From contig NZ_CP135439.1 in the NCBI RefSeq assembly GCF_032341995.1, positions 1,054,001 to 1,118,000 on the forward strand: a DNA stretch of 64,000 nt, given 5' to 3'. The DNA is from Domibacillus sp. DTU_2020_1001157_1_SI_ALB_TIR_016. Its GTDB lineage: Bacteria > Bacillota > Bacilli > Bacillales > Domibacillaceae. The notes under the pieces were generated by a model. It searched no databases and was not told the DNA's origin. It saw only the letters and a program-made list of their open reading frames with translations. Both the position numbers and the translations under genes were made by a program. Positions 19,693-30,587 of the stretch are shown in pieces. The stretch's first letter is position 1, and every line of letters begins with the position of its first letter.

Positions 19693-20628
19693 TTGAAACA
19701 ACAGATTATTGATAAAATTAAAGAATACGATACGATCATTCTTCACCGTCACGTACGTCCGGACCCGGACGCATACGGATCACAAGGAGGACTCGCTGAA
19801 ATAATCCGCGCAACGTTTCCGGAAAAAAACGTTTACACGGTTGGGGCAGAGGAGCAGACGCTTTATTTTATGCGGCGCCTCGATCAAATTGAAGACAGTG
19901 TTTATGAAAATGCGCTCGTCATTGTATGTGATACAGCCAACCAGGCGCGAATTTGTGATCAGCGTTTCAAACTTGGCAAAGAAGTGATTAAAATTGATCA
20001 TCATCCAAATGAGGATCCATACGGCGATCTTCTTTGGGTAGAGGAAGATGCGGCAGCGTGCAGCCAGATGATTTATGAGCTGTTTAAAACATCTGGCGGA
20101 CAGCTGAAGATCAATGACGAAGCAGCACGCCTTCTTTATGCAGGTATTGTCAGTGATACAGGGCGTTTTTTATACCCGTCTACGACGATTGAGACTATGC
20201 AGTGCGCTGGTGAATTGATGCAGTATGCGTTTGACCGGCAGGAGCTGTTTAACCATTTGTATGAAAAAGACGCACATGTCTTGAAGCTTGAAGGATATAT
20301 CCTCCAGCATTTTGTGATGGATGAATCGGGTGTAGCGGAAGTGCGGCTGACGAAAGAATTGTTAAAGCAATTCGGCGCTACACAAGCTGAAACCTCTCTG
20401 CTTGTCAGCATTTTAAGCGGTGTAAAAGGCATTAAAGCGTGGGTCTTCTTTATTGAAGAAGAAGATCAAATCCGCGTGCGCTTCCGCTCTAAGGGGCCTG
20501 TCATTAATGGGCTGGCGATGAAGCACGGAGGCGGCGGCCATGCGCTTGCGGCAGGGGCAAGTGTGTATTCATGGGAAGAAGCAGACCAAGTATTAGTAGA
20601 TTTAAAAAATCTTGTAGCAGGACAATAA
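19693..20628 (+). CDS. nrnA: oligoribonuclease NrnA / pAp phosphatase
   Basis: 311-aa DHH-family phosphoesterase that degrades nano-RNA and removes phosphate from 3'-phosphoadenosine 5'-phosphate. Seen are HRHVRPDPDAYGSQ (motif I), CDTAN, KIDHHPNEDPYG (DHH motif) and the DHHA1 domain signature GGGGHALAAGAS at the C-terminus. Start is TTG 19693 with AAGGGGAA upstream, giving MKQQIIDKIKEYDTIILHRH. In B. subtilis ytrH and ytrI lie between this gene and dnaE; here they are absent. Confidence 0.95.
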   Translation: MKQQIIDKIKEYDTIILHRHVRPDPDAYGSQGGLAEIIRATFPEKNVYTVGAEEQTLYFMRRLDQIEDSVYENALVIVCDTANQARICDQRFKLGKEVIKIDHHPNEDPYGDLLWVEEDAAACSQMIYELFKTSGGQLKINDEAARLLYAGIVSDTGRFLYPSTTIETMQCAGELMQYAFDRQELFNHLYEKDAHVLKLEGYILQHFVMDESGVAEVRLTKELLKQFGATQAETSLLVSILSGVKGIKAWVFFIEEEDQIRVRFRSKGPVINGLAMKHGGGGHALAAGASVYSWEEADQVLVDLKNLVAGQ

Positions 20629-20655
20629 AGGAGAAATTTTTCTCCTTTCTTTTTA
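20627..20655 (+). terminator. probable terminator of nrnA
   Basis: AAAGGAGAAA and TTTCTCCTTT pair around T-rich bases, then CTTTTTAT. The stem overlaps the nrnA stop. Confidence 0.55.
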
Positions 20656-20702
20656 TATTAAAAAGAGAACGTATATTCAGATTGTGAGAGGAGTGAAAAG
20701 AA

Positions 20703-23700
20703 GTGATCCAGCTGGAAACGGAAACGGCATACAGCTTTCGCGGCGCGACGCTCACGCCAGAGCAAATCGCTCAAAAAACGCAGGAAGCGGGCCAAAAGGC
20801 GGTCGCGCTGACAGATTGGAACAACCTGCATGCAGCTATTCCTTTTTATCTTGCCTGCCAAAAGCGCGGCATTAAGCCTATTATGGGATTAAAAGCGGAA
20901 GTGGAAGCCCAGCAGGAGAGTGATCGGGCATATCCGCTTCTTTTGTACGCGCAAAATGATAATGGCTTTTCAAACTTAATTAAAATTTCCAGTGCTCTGC
21001 AGACAAAAGCAGAAGCCGGTCTTCCGCTTCGCTGGCTGAACGGATATGCCAAGGATCTGATTGCCGTTCTGCCAGGCCTAGATGGTGATCCTTCCGGGGA
21101 AGCACTGGCTTTTTTTAAAGAGATTTTTCAGCATTTTTATATCGGGCTTCGTGGAACGCGGGCTGAACGTTTTTTAATAGAAAAAGCAAGGGCTGACGGC
21201 ATTCCGGTTGTAGCCATTGGCCATGTTCAGTATGCCGATCCAGCAGGCGCTTTTGCTTCAGCATGCCTCCAGGCCATCCGGGACAACCGGCTTATTGAAC
21301 CGGAAGAAGAATTAACGGAAGCGGCGTATGCTTTTAAGTCCGAGGCTGAATGGAAGGAACTCTATCAAGATATTCCGGAAGCAATGGACAATACAGCGGT
21401 TATTGCCAAGCTCTGCAATGTAAACATAAAATTTGGCAGCAGACTTCTTCCTGCATTTCCTCTGCCAGAGGGAGAAAGTGCCGATGAACGGCTGAAAAAT
21501 TTATGTATGGAAGGGCTGAGGGACCGAAGTGATTCAGCTTATATAGAGCGCCTTTCCTACGAGCTGTCTGTAATCAGCAGAATGAATTTCAGTGATTACT
21601 TTTTAATTGTTCATGATTTTGTACACTTTGCCAAAAAACAAGGAATTCTGACAGGGCCGGGCCGGGGATCCGCTGCCGGATCTCTTGTAGCCTTTGCCCT
21701 TGGTATTACCGCAGTAGATCCTATCCGCCATAATCTCTTATTTGAGCGGTTTTTAAATCCGGAGCGGATTACGATGCCGGATATTGATATTGATTTTCCA
21801 GATTATCGTCGTGATGAGGTAATCCGGTACATCGCTCAAAAATATGGTGCTGTTCACGCCGCGCAAATTGTAACGTTCGGTACATTATCAGCTAAAGCGG
21901 TGATGAGAGACACAGCCAGGGTCTTCGGTTTTGACAGCGGAGAATTATCACGGCTGTCAAAGCTTATTTCGTCGACACCAGGAACAAAGCTTTCGCAGGT
22001 TAACTTAGAGGGCTGGCGGGCGGAGTCACCTGTTCATGAACGCATTTATCAAACGGCACTCCGCCTGGAAGGACTGCCGCGCCATACCTCTACACATGCA
22101 GCGGGTATCGTGATGACTGAAAAGCCGCTCACTGACCATGTGCCCATCATGAAGGGGCATGACGAGGTGTATTTAACGCAATATCCAATGGAGCCGCTTG
22201 AGCAGCTGGGGCTTTTAAAAATAGATTTGCTGGGCTTGCGCAATTTAACAACAATCGAACGAATCATCGCTTCTATTCGAAGAAAAACCGGCCGGAGGAT
22301 AGACTTATTGTCGCTTTCGCTAGATGATCATGATGTTTTCAAGCTGCTTGGAGAAGGAAAAACAGCCGGTATTTTTCAATTTGAATCTGAAGGAATGAAA
22401 AATGTTCTCACGCAGCTGCAGCCAAACCGCTTCGAAGATATGGTAGCCGTGAATGCCTTATACCGCCCCGGCCCAATGGAACAGATTCCTACCTATATTA
22501 AACGGCGGCATGGACAGGAATCGCTTCAATATCCACATCCCGTTTTAAAAGAGATACTAGAGCCGACGTATGGCATTATTGTCTATCAGGAGCAGATTAT
22601 TCAAATCGCTGTGCAGCTAGCCGGCTTCACACCCGGAGAAGCCGATTTGCTGCGCCGTGCTGTAAGCAAAAAGAAAAAAGAGACATTGGAGCAGGAGCGA
22701 AAACATTTTGTCAGTGGTGCTGTTCAAAACGGTGTGGATGAAAACATCGCTCTTTTCGTGTACGACTTGATTGTCCGGTTTGCTGACTACGGCTTTAACC
22801 GAAGCCATGCGGTTGCCTACAGTATGATCGCATACTGGCTTGCCTGGCTGAAGGTTCATTATCCTGCCCATTTTCTAGCAGCGCTTTTGCAATCTCAAAC
22901 GGGAAATGAAGAAAAGATGCGGCAATACGCAGCGGAGGCAGCGGAGTATGATCTTTCTTTTCTCGCACCCTCTGTTAATATGAGCGGCTATTCATTTCAA
23001 GCCGAACAAGGTGGGATTCGATTTGGTCTTGTGCCGATAAAAGGAGTGGGCCAGACGGTTGCCAAAACGATTATAGAGGAGCGCAAAGAGAGCCGTTTTC
23101 AGGATTTGTTTGATTTCTGCCAGCGGGTTCCGGTGAATATTGTGAATCGAAAAGCAATCGAATCACTGATTTATGCAGGAGCGATGGATGAGTTTGGCCA
23201 GGATCGTGCGGTGCTGCTGGCCAGTATTGATGCCGCCATAGAACACGCAGCTCTTATTCAGCCGGATGAAGGGAGTTTATTTGAAGGGCTTGGTGTATCG
23301 TTCCATCCTAAATATGCGGACGTAACTGGACTTCCCGTAGATATAAAACTGGAAAAAGAACGGGAAATGCTCGGTCTGTATGTTTCGGATCACCCGATAG
23401 CGCTTCATCGAAAGGTGCTTGCTCAAGCCGGTGCCGTTCCGGTGATAAAGGTTCAAGCCAGCCGAAAAGTCATCACAGCAGGAATGATCGGAAGCATTCG
23501 TGAGATCCGCACGAAAAAAGGCGATAAAATGGCTTTTTCCTCTATTGCAGATGAAACAGGAGAGCGGGAAATGATCTTATTTCCGGAAGTGTACCGAAAA
23601 CATGGCCCATTTATTGAAAAAGGGAAAGCTGTACTTTTAAAAGGAGCAGCAGAAGAACGAAACGGCAGTCTCCAGCTTATTGTTCAGTCTCTTGAACCGA

Positions 23701-23969
23701 TTCAAGAAGGAATAAACAAAACGATGGAGAAAAAACAAGTTCTTTTTATCCAGCTGCCGGAAGGAAAAGGAGAAAGTGAGCTGGCAGGCTGGGTAGTGGA
23801 AGAGCTTCAGCTTTATCCGGGCCAGGCCTCGGTGGTGATCCATTATGAAAGGACGAAGGAAACAGTAAGGCTCGGGCCGAAGTATAAAGTATCACCGAAA
23901 GAAGAGTTGATTGAGGGGCTGAAAAAAAGGTGTGGAACACGCAACGTTGTGCTTAAATCCTTTGACTAA
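20703..23969 (+). CDS. dnaE: DNA polymerase III alpha subunit, DnaE type
   Basis: 1088 aa. The essential DnaE polymerase extends RNA primers before handing over to PolC in Gram-positives. Order of domains: PHP (1-270), polymerase palm (GPGRGSAAGSLVA; the three catalytic aspartates D360, D362, D364 in MPDIDIDFPDYRRDE), HhH region, and OB fold (SRKVITAGMIG). The N-terminus reads IQLETETAYSF where family members have a HxH motif such as VHLQVHSGYSLL, so the PHP metal site is lost. GTG 20703 with AGGAG nine bases upstream is the start. It lacks the proofreading exonuclease of PolC. Confidence 0.96.
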   Translation: MIQLETETAYSFRGATLTPEQIAQKTQEAGQKAVALTDWNNLHAAIPFYLACQKRGIKPIMGLKAEVEAQQESDRAYPLLLYAQNDNGFSNLIKISSALQTKAEAGLPLRWLNGYAKDLIAVLPGLDGDPSGEALAFFKEIFQHFYIGLRGTRAERFLIEKARADGIPVVAIGHVQYADPAGAFASACLQAIRDNRLIEPEEELTEAAYAFKSEAEWKELYQDIPEAMDNTAVIAKLCNVNIKFGSRLLPAFPLPEGESADERLKNLCMEGLRDRSDSAYIERLSYELSVISRMNFSDYFLIVHDFVHFAKKQGILTGPGRGSAAGSLVAFALGITAVDPIRHNLLFERFLNPERITMPDIDIDFPDYRRDEVIRYIAQKYGAVHAAQIVTFGTLSAKAVMRDTARVFGFDSGELSRLSKLISSTPGTKLSQVNLEGWRAESPVHERIYQTALRLEGLPRHTSTHAAGIVMTEKPLTDHVPIMKGHDEVYLTQYPMEPLEQLGLLKIDLLGLRNLTTIERIIASIRRKTGRRIDLLSLSLDDHDVFKLLGEGKTAGIFQFESEGMKNVLTQLQPNRFEDMVAVNALYRPGPMEQIPTYIKRRHGQESLQYPHPVLKEILEPTYGIIVYQEQIIQIAVQLAGFTPGEADLLRRAVSKKKKETLEQERKHFVSGAVQNGVDENIALFVYDLIVRFADYGFNRSHAVAYSMIAYWLAWLKVHYPAHFLAALLQSQTGNEEKMRQYAAEAAEYDLSFLAPSVNMSGYSFQAEQGGIRFGLVPIKGVGQTVAKTIIEERKESRFQDLFDFCQRVPVNIVNRKAIESLIYAGAMDEFGQDRAVLLASIDAAIEHAALIQPDEGSLFEGLGVSFHPKYADVTGLPVDIKLEKEREMLGLYVSDHPIALHRKVLAQAGAVPVIKVQASRKVITAGMIGSIREIRTKKGDKMAFSSIADETGEREMILFPEVYRKHGPFIEKGKAVLLKGAAEERNGSLQLIVQSLEPIQEGINKTMEKKQVLFIQLPEGKGESELAGWVVEELQLYPGQASVVIHYERTKETVRLGPKYKVSPKEELIEGLKKRCGTRNVVLKSFD

Positions 23970-24015
23970 CCTTTACAATTCGGGCTGAATCGTTTAAAGT
24001 ATTATATTGAATTGT

Positions 24016-24028
24016 GTGGTCTGACCAC
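24016..24028 (+). promoter_or_regulatory. GntR/FadR-type operator before ytsJ
   Basis: GTGGTCTGACCAC is a perfect 13-bp palindrome containing TGGTCTGACCA, which fits the GntR-family operator pattern TNGTNNNACNA. It lies about 30 bases before the ytsJ start, and a GntR regulator gene is in the same cluster. Confidence 0.7.
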
Positions 24029-24056
24029 TTAAAGGAGAAAAAGAGGAGCTGGCAGA

Positions 24057-25295
24057 ATGTCGAATCGGGAAGAAGCGCTTCAAATGCATAAAGAAAATCA
24101 CGGTAAATTGTCGACCGGTATTAAAACAGTTGTGAAAAATGCAAAAGACTTAAGTCTTGCTTATTCACCTGGTGTGGCAGAGCCGTGCAAAGAAATTTAT
24201 GAAAAGCCAGAAACCGTGTATGATTATACAATGAAGGGCAATATGGTAGCGGTTGTCTCAGACGGCACTGCAGTGCTTGGACTGGGCAATATTGGCCCGG
24301 AAGCCTCTCTTCCGGTTATGGAAGGAAAAGCTGTGCTGTTTAAGAGCTTTGCAGGAGTAGATGCTTTTCCAATCTGCTTAAACTCAACGGATCCAGAAAA
24401 AATCATTGAAACGGTTAAAATGATGGAGCCGACATTTGGCGGCGTAAACTTAGAAGATATTGCGGCTCCGAACTGCTTTGTGATTGAGGAGCGGCTGAAG
24501 AAAGAAACAAATATCCCTGTTTTCCATGATGATCAGCACGGTACTGCTATTGTGACAGTAGCCGGTTTAATTAATGCCCTTAAGCTGACAGGAAAAAAAA
24601 TGACGGACATTAAAGTAGTGGCAAATGGTGCGGGTGCGGCAGGTATTGCTATTATTAAATTGTTAAAAGGATATGGCTTGCAAAATATTATTATGTGTGA
24701 CTCGCGCGGAGCCATTTACGAAGGGCGCCCAGAGGGCATGAATCCCGTAAAAGACGAAGTTGCGAAGTTTACGAACCGCGAGAAAAAAGCCGGCAGCCTT
24801 GCTGATGTTATTGAAGGAGCGGACGTATTCATCGGAGTATCGGTAGCGGGTGCGCTAACGAAAGAAATGATCCAAACGATGAACGAAGAACCTATTATTT
24901 TTGCGATGGCAAACCCAACACCGGAAATTATGCCGGAAGAAGCAAAAGCAGCCGGAGCAAAAGTAATCGGAACCGGCCGTTCTGATTTTCCGAACCAGGT
25001 AAACAATGTGCTGGCTTTTCCGGGCATTTTCCGCGGGGCATTAGATGTCCGTGCCACACATATAAATGAAAAAATGAAACAAGCTGCTGTAGAAGCGATT
25101 GCCAGCCTTGTGGCTGAAGAAGACCTTCATGCCGATTATGTAATTCCAGGTCCTTTTGACCCCCGGGTTGCGCCAGCCGTAGCAGCGGCTGTAGCAAAAG
25201 CCGGCATGGAAACAGGCGTGGCGCGCCGGAAAGTAGAACCGGAGGATGTTCGCCAAAAAACTATGCAGCTGTCATTGATTGGCAAAGGTGAATAA
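24057..25295 (+). CDS. ytsJ: malic enzyme, YtsJ type
   Basis: 412 aa. Decarboxylates malate to pyruvate with reduction of NAD(P). The malic domain includes SLAYSPGVAEPC and VSDGTAVLGLGNIGPEASLPVMEGKA, the metal site FHDDQHGTAIV, and the nucleotide fold VVANGAGAAGIAI. In B. subtilis the gene between dnaE and accD is ytsJ, the NADP-preferring malic enzyme. Cofactor choice here is taken from that position, not read. TAA and the ATG of the next regulator gene are adjacent, so ytsJ, gntR, accD and accA probably form one unit. Confidence 0.93.
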   Translation: MSNREEALQMHKENHGKLSTGIKTVVKNAKDLSLAYSPGVAEPCKEIYEKPETVYDYTMKGNMVAVVSDGTAVLGLGNIGPEASLPVMEGKAVLFKSFAGVDAFPICLNSTDPEKIIETVKMMEPTFGGVNLEDIAAPNCFVIEERLKKETNIPVFHDDQHGTAIVTVAGLINALKLTGKKMTDIKVVANGAGAAGIAIIKLLKGYGLQNIIMCDSRGAIYEGRPEGMNPVKDEVAKFTNREKKAGSLADVIEGADVFIGVSVAGALTKEMIQTMNEEPIIFAMANPTPEIMPEEAKAAGAKVIGTGRSDFPNQVNNVLAFPGIFRGALDVRATHINEKMKQAAVEAIASLVAEEDLHADYVIPGPFDPRVAPAVAAAVAKAGMETGVARRKVEPEDVRQKTMQLSLIGKGE

Positions 25296-25829
25296 ATGAC
25301 TGGTTCTGTGCGCCCGCCATCAAAATTTTTGGCTGCCATTGCACAAATTCAGGAAATGATCAAAAGGGACCGCCTTCGGCCCGGAGATAAAATTCCTTCA
25401 GAGCGCGAGCTTTCAGACAAGCTTTCCATCGGGCGTTCATCAGTTCGTGAAGCATTGCGGGCGCTCGAACTGCTGGGGCTTATTGAAACGCGGCGCGGCG
25501 AAGGGACTTTTCTGCGTGACTTCAAAGACCATCAGCTTGTCCCGCTTATCGGTACCTTTCTTTTTGATGGCGACCAAACAAAAGAGGAACTTCACGATGT
25601 AAAGGCGATCTTGGAGCTCGGCTGTCTCGCCATTTTGGCGGGAAAAGCCGATTTAGATTCAATAGAGCTGACAGGTTCTTTTGAGGAGCTGACAGGTAAA
25701 ACCGGCAATCGACTCCTGCAAAACATATGGATGATTATTTCAAATTACGCAGGAAGCGATCCGGACCATGAACGGCTCCAAAAGCTGCTGGTATCAGCCA
25801 GACAAATTCAGTATTCAAAACGCCAGTAA
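25296..25829 (+). CDS. GntR-family regulator (FadR subfamily)
   Basis: 177 aa. An N-terminal winged helix (RLRPGDKIPSERELSDKLSIGRSSVREALRALELLGLIETRRGEGTF) in two overlapping parts is the GntR DNA-binding domain, and the C-terminus of about 100 residues resembles a shortened FCD ligand domain. Because it sits between malic enzyme and acetyl-CoA carboxylase genes and a TNGTNNNACNA palindrome precedes the cluster, it probably controls its own operon in response to a metabolite. The ligand is unknown. ATG directly follows the ytsJ stop. B. subtilis lacks this gene here. Confidence 0.88.
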   Translation: MTGSVRPPSKFLAAIAQIQEMIKRDRLRPGDKIPSERELSDKLSIGRSSVREALRALELLGLIETRRGEGTFLRDFKDHQLVPLIGTFLFDGDQTKEELHDVKAILELGCLAILAGKADLDSIELTGSFEELTGKTGNRLLQNIWMIISNYAGSDPDHERLQKLLVSARQIQYSKRQ

Positions 25830-25841
25830 AGGGGTGGGACA

Positions 25842-26717
25842 ATGGCGATTAAAAATATGTTTACCAAACAAAAACCAAAAAAAATAAAATATGCAACCAT
25901 TCCTTCGGAGGCAGCCAAGCAGGATGTTCCAGAAGGCATCATGCAAAAGTGTCCGAAGTGCAAAAAAATCATGTATACGAAAGAACTGGAAAAAAATCTT
26001 CATGTTTGCATGGGCTGCGGGTATCATTATCCGATGAAGGCCTTTGAACGAATCGAAAGCCTTCTCGATGAAGGATCTTTCCGTGAACTTGATGCAGAGC
26101 TTTCAACAGCTAATCCGCTCGAGTTTCCTGATTATGAAGAAAAAATAGCGGCTGACCGAAAGAAAACCGGGCTCAATGAAGCGATTGTCACAGGTGTTGG
26201 AGCCATCGATGGCCATCAGGCCGCTTTTGCGTTCATGGACTCATCTTTCCGGATGGGCAGCATGGGTTCAGTGGTGGGTGAGAAAATTACCCGTGCCGTT
26301 GAAGAAGCGATTCGTCTGCAAATTCCTTTTATTATCTTTACCGCTTCTGGCGGAGCGCGGATGCAGGAGGGCGTATTGTCACTTATGCAAATGGCGAAAA
26401 CAGGGGCTGCTTTTAAACGTCTCAGCGACCGGGGCGGGCTCATTATTTCTGTAATGACGCATCCAACAACAGGCGGTGTATCGGCGAGCTTTGCATCTCT
26501 CGGCGACTTTAACTTTGCAGAGCCGGGCGCGCTGATTGGATTTGCCGGGCGGCGGATTATTGAGCAAACCATTCGCGAAAAGCTGCCGGAAGATTTTCAA
26601 ACAGCTGAATTTTTGCTTCAGTGCGGACAGCTTGATGCCGTTCTGCACAGAAAAGAAATGAAAGAAAAGCTTTCATTTTTACTCGATATCCATCAAACGG
26701 GCGGTGTAAAACAATGA
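25842..26717 (+). CDS. accD: acetyl-CoA carboxylase carboxyltransferase subunit beta
   Basis: 291 aa. Beta half of the carboxyltransferase that moves carboxyl from biotin to acetyl-CoA in fatty acid synthesis. An N-terminal Cys4 zinc ribbon (CPKCKKIMY and CMGCGYHYP) is followed by the crotonase-fold domain with [22 protein letters not shown] and [25 protein letters not shown] precedes the ATG. Its end overlaps accA by four bases (ATGA), so the subunits are made in equal amounts. Confidence 0.98.
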   Translation: MAIKNMFTKQKPKKIKYATIPSEAAKQDVPEGIMQKCPKCKKIMYTKELEKNLHVCMGCGYHYPMKAFERIESLLDEGSFRELDAELSTANPLEFPDYEEKIAADRKKTGLNEAIVTGVGAIDGHQAAFAFMDSSFRMGSMGSVVGEKITRAVEEAIRLQIPFIIFTASGGARMQEGVLSLMQMAKTGAAFKRLSDRGGLIISVMTHPTTGGVSASFASLGDFNFAEPGALIGFAGRRIIEQTIREKLPEDFQTAEFLLQCGQLDAVLHRKEMKEKLSFLLDIHQTGGVKQ

Positions 26718-27685
26718 CAGGACTTGAATTTGAAAAGCCGGTCCGTGACCTGCAGGAAAAAATAGCCGAGCTTAAGAATTTCACCTCTAGCTCTGATGTA
26801 GACTTGTCAGATGAAATTGAAAAGCTTGAGCTGCGTTTAAAAAAGCTTGAAGATGACATTTACAACAGCATGACACCTTGGGATCGTGTTCAAATGGCAC
26901 GCCATCCAAATCGTCCAACCACACTGGATTACATTCCTTTCTTGTTTGAAGGATTTTTCGAACTTCATGGAGACCGTGCATACGGCGATGATGCAGCCAT
27001 CGTAGCAGGGGTGGCAAAGTACCATGGCCAGCCGGTAACGGTGATTGGACATCAGCGGGGACGCGATACAAAAGAAAACATTCAGCGTACGTTTGGCATG
27101 CCCCACCCGGAAGGCTACCGGAAAGCACTTCGTTTAATGAAACAGGCAGAAAAGTTTAACCGCCCGATCATTTGCTTAATTGATACAAAAGGTGCGTATC
27201 CGGGCAAAGCGGCGGAGGAGCGGGGACAAAGTGAAGCCATTGCCCGCAATATTTTTGAAATGGCAGGCTTAACCGTACCAATTATCTGCATCGTTATTGG
27301 TGAAGGAGGTAGTGGAGGAGCTTTAGCACTCGGTGTTGGTGACCGTCTGTTTATGCTTGAAAACTCTACGTACTCGGTTATCTCACCTGAGGGAGCGGCA
27401 GCTTTATTATGGAAAGATGCGAGTCTCGCGAAGCGTGCAGCAGAAACGATGAAAATTACAGCTCGGGATTTGCGCTCACTCGGTATTGTGGATGAAATTA
27501 TTCCAGAGGTGCGGGGCGGAGCACACCGTGATGCAAAAGAGCAGGCGCAGCTGATTGACCAAGTGTTGTATCCGGCCATGAAAGAGCTGCAGGGCATTGA
27601 TCAAGCAAACCTGGTTGACCAGCGTTATGAAAAATACAAACGAATCGGCGGCTATGCTGAACAAAAAACCGGCCTGAATAATTAA
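26714..27685 (+). CDS. accA: acetyl-CoA carboxylase carboxyltransferase subunit alpha
   Basis: 323 aa. Partner of AccD in the carboxyltransferase heterotetramer. Seen are [47 protein letters not shown] and [15 protein letters not shown], all AccA hallmarks. It overlaps the accD stop by four bases. The final codons take part in the terminator. Confidence 0.98.
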   Translation: MTGLEFEKPVRDLQEKIAELKNFTSSSDVDLSDEIEKLELRLKKLEDDIYNSMTPWDRVQMARHPNRPTTLDYIPFLFEGFFELHGDRAYGDDAAIVAGVAKYHGQPVTVIGHQRGRDTKENIQRTFGMPHPEGYRKALRLMKQAEKFNRPIICLIDTKGAYPGKAAEERGQSEAIARNIFEMAGLTVPIICIVIGEGGSGGALALGVGDRLFMLENSTYSVISPEGAAALLWKDASLAKRAAETMKITARDLRSLGIVDEIIPEVRGGAHRDAKEQAQLIDQVLYPAMKELQGIDQANLVDQRYEKYKRIGGYAEQKTGLNN

Positions 27686-27715
27686 TATTCAGGACCGGTT
27701 TTTTCCATGCATAGG
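27664..27715 (+). terminator. terminator of the ytsJ-gntR-accDA unit
   Basis: AAAACCGGCCTGAAT and ATTCAGGACCGGTTTT pair and are followed by T6; the 5' arm lies inside the end of accA. Confidence 0.85.
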
Positions 27716-27726
27716 CATTTTCTTAG

Positions 27727-27740
27727 TGGTAACGCTTACT
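27727..27740 (+). promoter_or_regulatory. cre-like palindrome before pfkA
   Basis: TGGTAACGCTTACT contains GTAA-CGC-TTAC, similar to a CcpA cre site with mismatches, located about 20 bases before the -35 element of pfkA. Confidence 0.35.
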
Positions 27741-27753
27741 TATTGAGTAAACA

Positions 27754-27782
27754 TTGTGAACGGGAAAACGTTCTGTTATCTT
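27754..27782 (+). promoter_or_regulatory. promoter of pfkA-pyk
   Basis: TTGTGA (27754-27759) and TATCTT (27777-27782), 17 bases apart, upstream of a 58-base leader. Confidence 0.6.
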
Positions 27783-27834
27783 AAAAGAGGGTAGGCATAC
27801 AAAAGATGCAACTGACAAAAATTTTTAGAGGTGA

Positions 27835-28800
<966 letters not shown>

Positions 28801-28823
28801 TCACAAAAATGGAGGAACTATCA

Positions 28824-30587
28824 ATGCAAAAAACGAAAATCGTCTGTACAATTGGACCAGCAAGCGAAAGCCTTGAAACGCTTCAATCATTAATGAACGC
28901 AGGCATGAATGTTGCACGCTTAAACTTTTCTCACGGAAGCCATGAAGAGCATGGAGCGCGCATTCAAAACATTCGCCAGGCAGCAAAAAACACAGGGAAA
29001 ACTGTTGCGATTTTGCTCGATACAAAAGGTCCTGAAATTCGTACACATAACATGGAAAACGGAGCTATTGAGCTTGAAAGCGGCAAAGATGCTGTTATTT
29101 CCATGACAGAAGTATTGGGGACACCTGAAAAGTTTTCGATCACTTACTCAGGTTTGATTGATGATGTGGAGCCAGGTTCAAGTATTTTGCTTGATGACGG
29201 CTTGATTGGTCTTTTGGTTACAGGCATTGATCGTGAAAAAGGCGAAATCGGCGTTCGGATTTTAAACAGCGGTACATTAAAAAATAAAAAAGGTGTAAAC
29301 GTACCAGGCGTTTCTGTTAAATTGCCAGGTATTACAGAAAAAGATGCAGACGATATCCGTTTTGGTATCGAGCAGGGTGTCGACTTTATCGCTGCTTCTT
29401 TTGTACGCCGCACATCTGACGTATTGGATATTCGTGAGCTGCTAGAAAAAAACAATGCTACTCACATTCAAATCATCCCGAAAATTGAAAACCAAGAAGG
29501 CGTTGATAACATCGATGACATTCTTGAAGTATCAGACGGGCTGATGGTTGCACGTGGCGATCTTGGTGTGGAAATTCCGGCTGAAGAAGTGCCGATCGTA
29601 CAAAAGAAACTGATTAAAAAGTGTAATCTGCTTGGCAAACCAGTTATTACGGCTACACAAATGCTTGATTCTATGCAGCGTAACCCGCGTCCAACACGTG
29701 CGGAAGCAAGTGACGTAGCAAATGCGATTTTCGATGGAACAGATGCGATTATGCTGTCAGGTGAAACAGCAGCCGGTTCATATCCGCTTGAAGCAGTAAA
29801 AACGATGCACAACATCGCAGTCCGCGCAGAAGCAGAGCTGCAAATGAGAGATATTCCACCTCGCCGCCGCAACAATACAGGCCGTATGACTATGACAGAC
29901 GCTATTGGCCAGTCTGTAGCTAAAACGGCAGAAGCATTGGAAGTAAAAGCGATTATCGCGCCAACGTCAAGCGGACATACTGCACGGATGATTTCACGTT
30001 ACCGTTCTAAAGCATCTATCTATGCTGTAACAGACAGCGAACGCGTAATGAGAAGCTTATCACTTGTCTGGGGTGTGTTCCCGGTTATGGGGCTTAGTGT
30101 GTCTTCAACAGATGATATGCTGGATAACGCGATTGTCCACTGCCTTGATGAAGGGCTGATCAGCCACGGTGAGCTTGTTGTTATTACAGCGGGTGTGCCA
30201 GTAGGTGAATCTGGAACAACGAACTTAATGAAAATTCATGTTGTTGGTGACATTCTTGTGAAAGCACAAGGTATCGGCCGTCATTCAGCATATGGAAGAG
30301 TTGTTACAGCTAAAACAGCTTCTGAAGCCATTGAAAAAGTAAAGCCGGGCGATATTCTTGTCACATACGGAACAGATCGTGAAATGATGCCTGCCATTGA
30401 AAAATGCAGTGCCCTTATTACAGAAGAAGGCGGATTAACAAGCCATGCAGCTGTAGTTGGCATCAATCTTGGCATTCCGGTTATCGTGGATGTTGAGGGA
30501 GCTCTTAATACGTTCTCAGATGGCCAGGAAATTACAGTAGATGCGGCACGCGGTATTATTTACAACGGTCACGCTAACGTTTTGTAA
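28824..30587 (+). CDS. pyk: pyruvate kinase with extra C-terminal domain
   Basis: 587 aa. Makes pyruvate and ATP from phosphoenolpyruvate. [16 protein letters not shown] opens the barrel, [10 protein letters not shown] and [14 protein letters not shown](LE) hold metal and substrate residues, and ATQMLDSM is the signature. The extra C-terminal domain of the Bacillus type, [19 protein letters not shown], resembles the phospho-histidine domain of PEP-utilising enzymes. Start is ATG 28824 with GGAGG eight bases before it. Its stop overlaps the end of the convergent ytvI gene by 14 bases. Confidence 0.97.
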   Translation: MQKTKIVCTIGPASESLETLQSLMNAGMNVARLNFSHGSHEEHGARIQNIRQAAKNTGKTVAILLDTKGPEIRTHNMENGAIELESGKDAVISMTEVLGTPEKFSITYSGLIDDVEPGSSILLDDGLIGLLVTGIDREKGEIGVRILNSGTLKNKKGVNVPGVSVKLPGITEKDADDIRFGIEQGVDFIAASFVRRTSDVLDIRELLEKNNATHIQIIPKIENQEGVDNIDDILEVSDGLMVARGDLGVEIPAEEVPIVQKKLIKKCNLLGKPVITATQMLDSMQRNPRPTRAEASDVANAIFDGTDAIMLSGETAAGSYPLEAVKTMHNIAVRAEAELQMRDIPPRRRNNTGRMTMTDAIGQSVAKTAEALEVKAIIAPTSSGHTARMISRYRSKASIYAVTDSERVMRSLSLVWGVFPVMGLSVSSTDDMLDNAIVHCLDEGLISHGELVVITAGVPVGESGTTNLMKIHVVGDILVKAQGIGRHSAYGRVVTAKTASEAIEKVKPGDILVTYGTDREMMPAIEKCSALITEEGGLTSHAAVVGINLGIPVIVDVEGALNTFSDGQEITVDAARGIIYNGHANVL

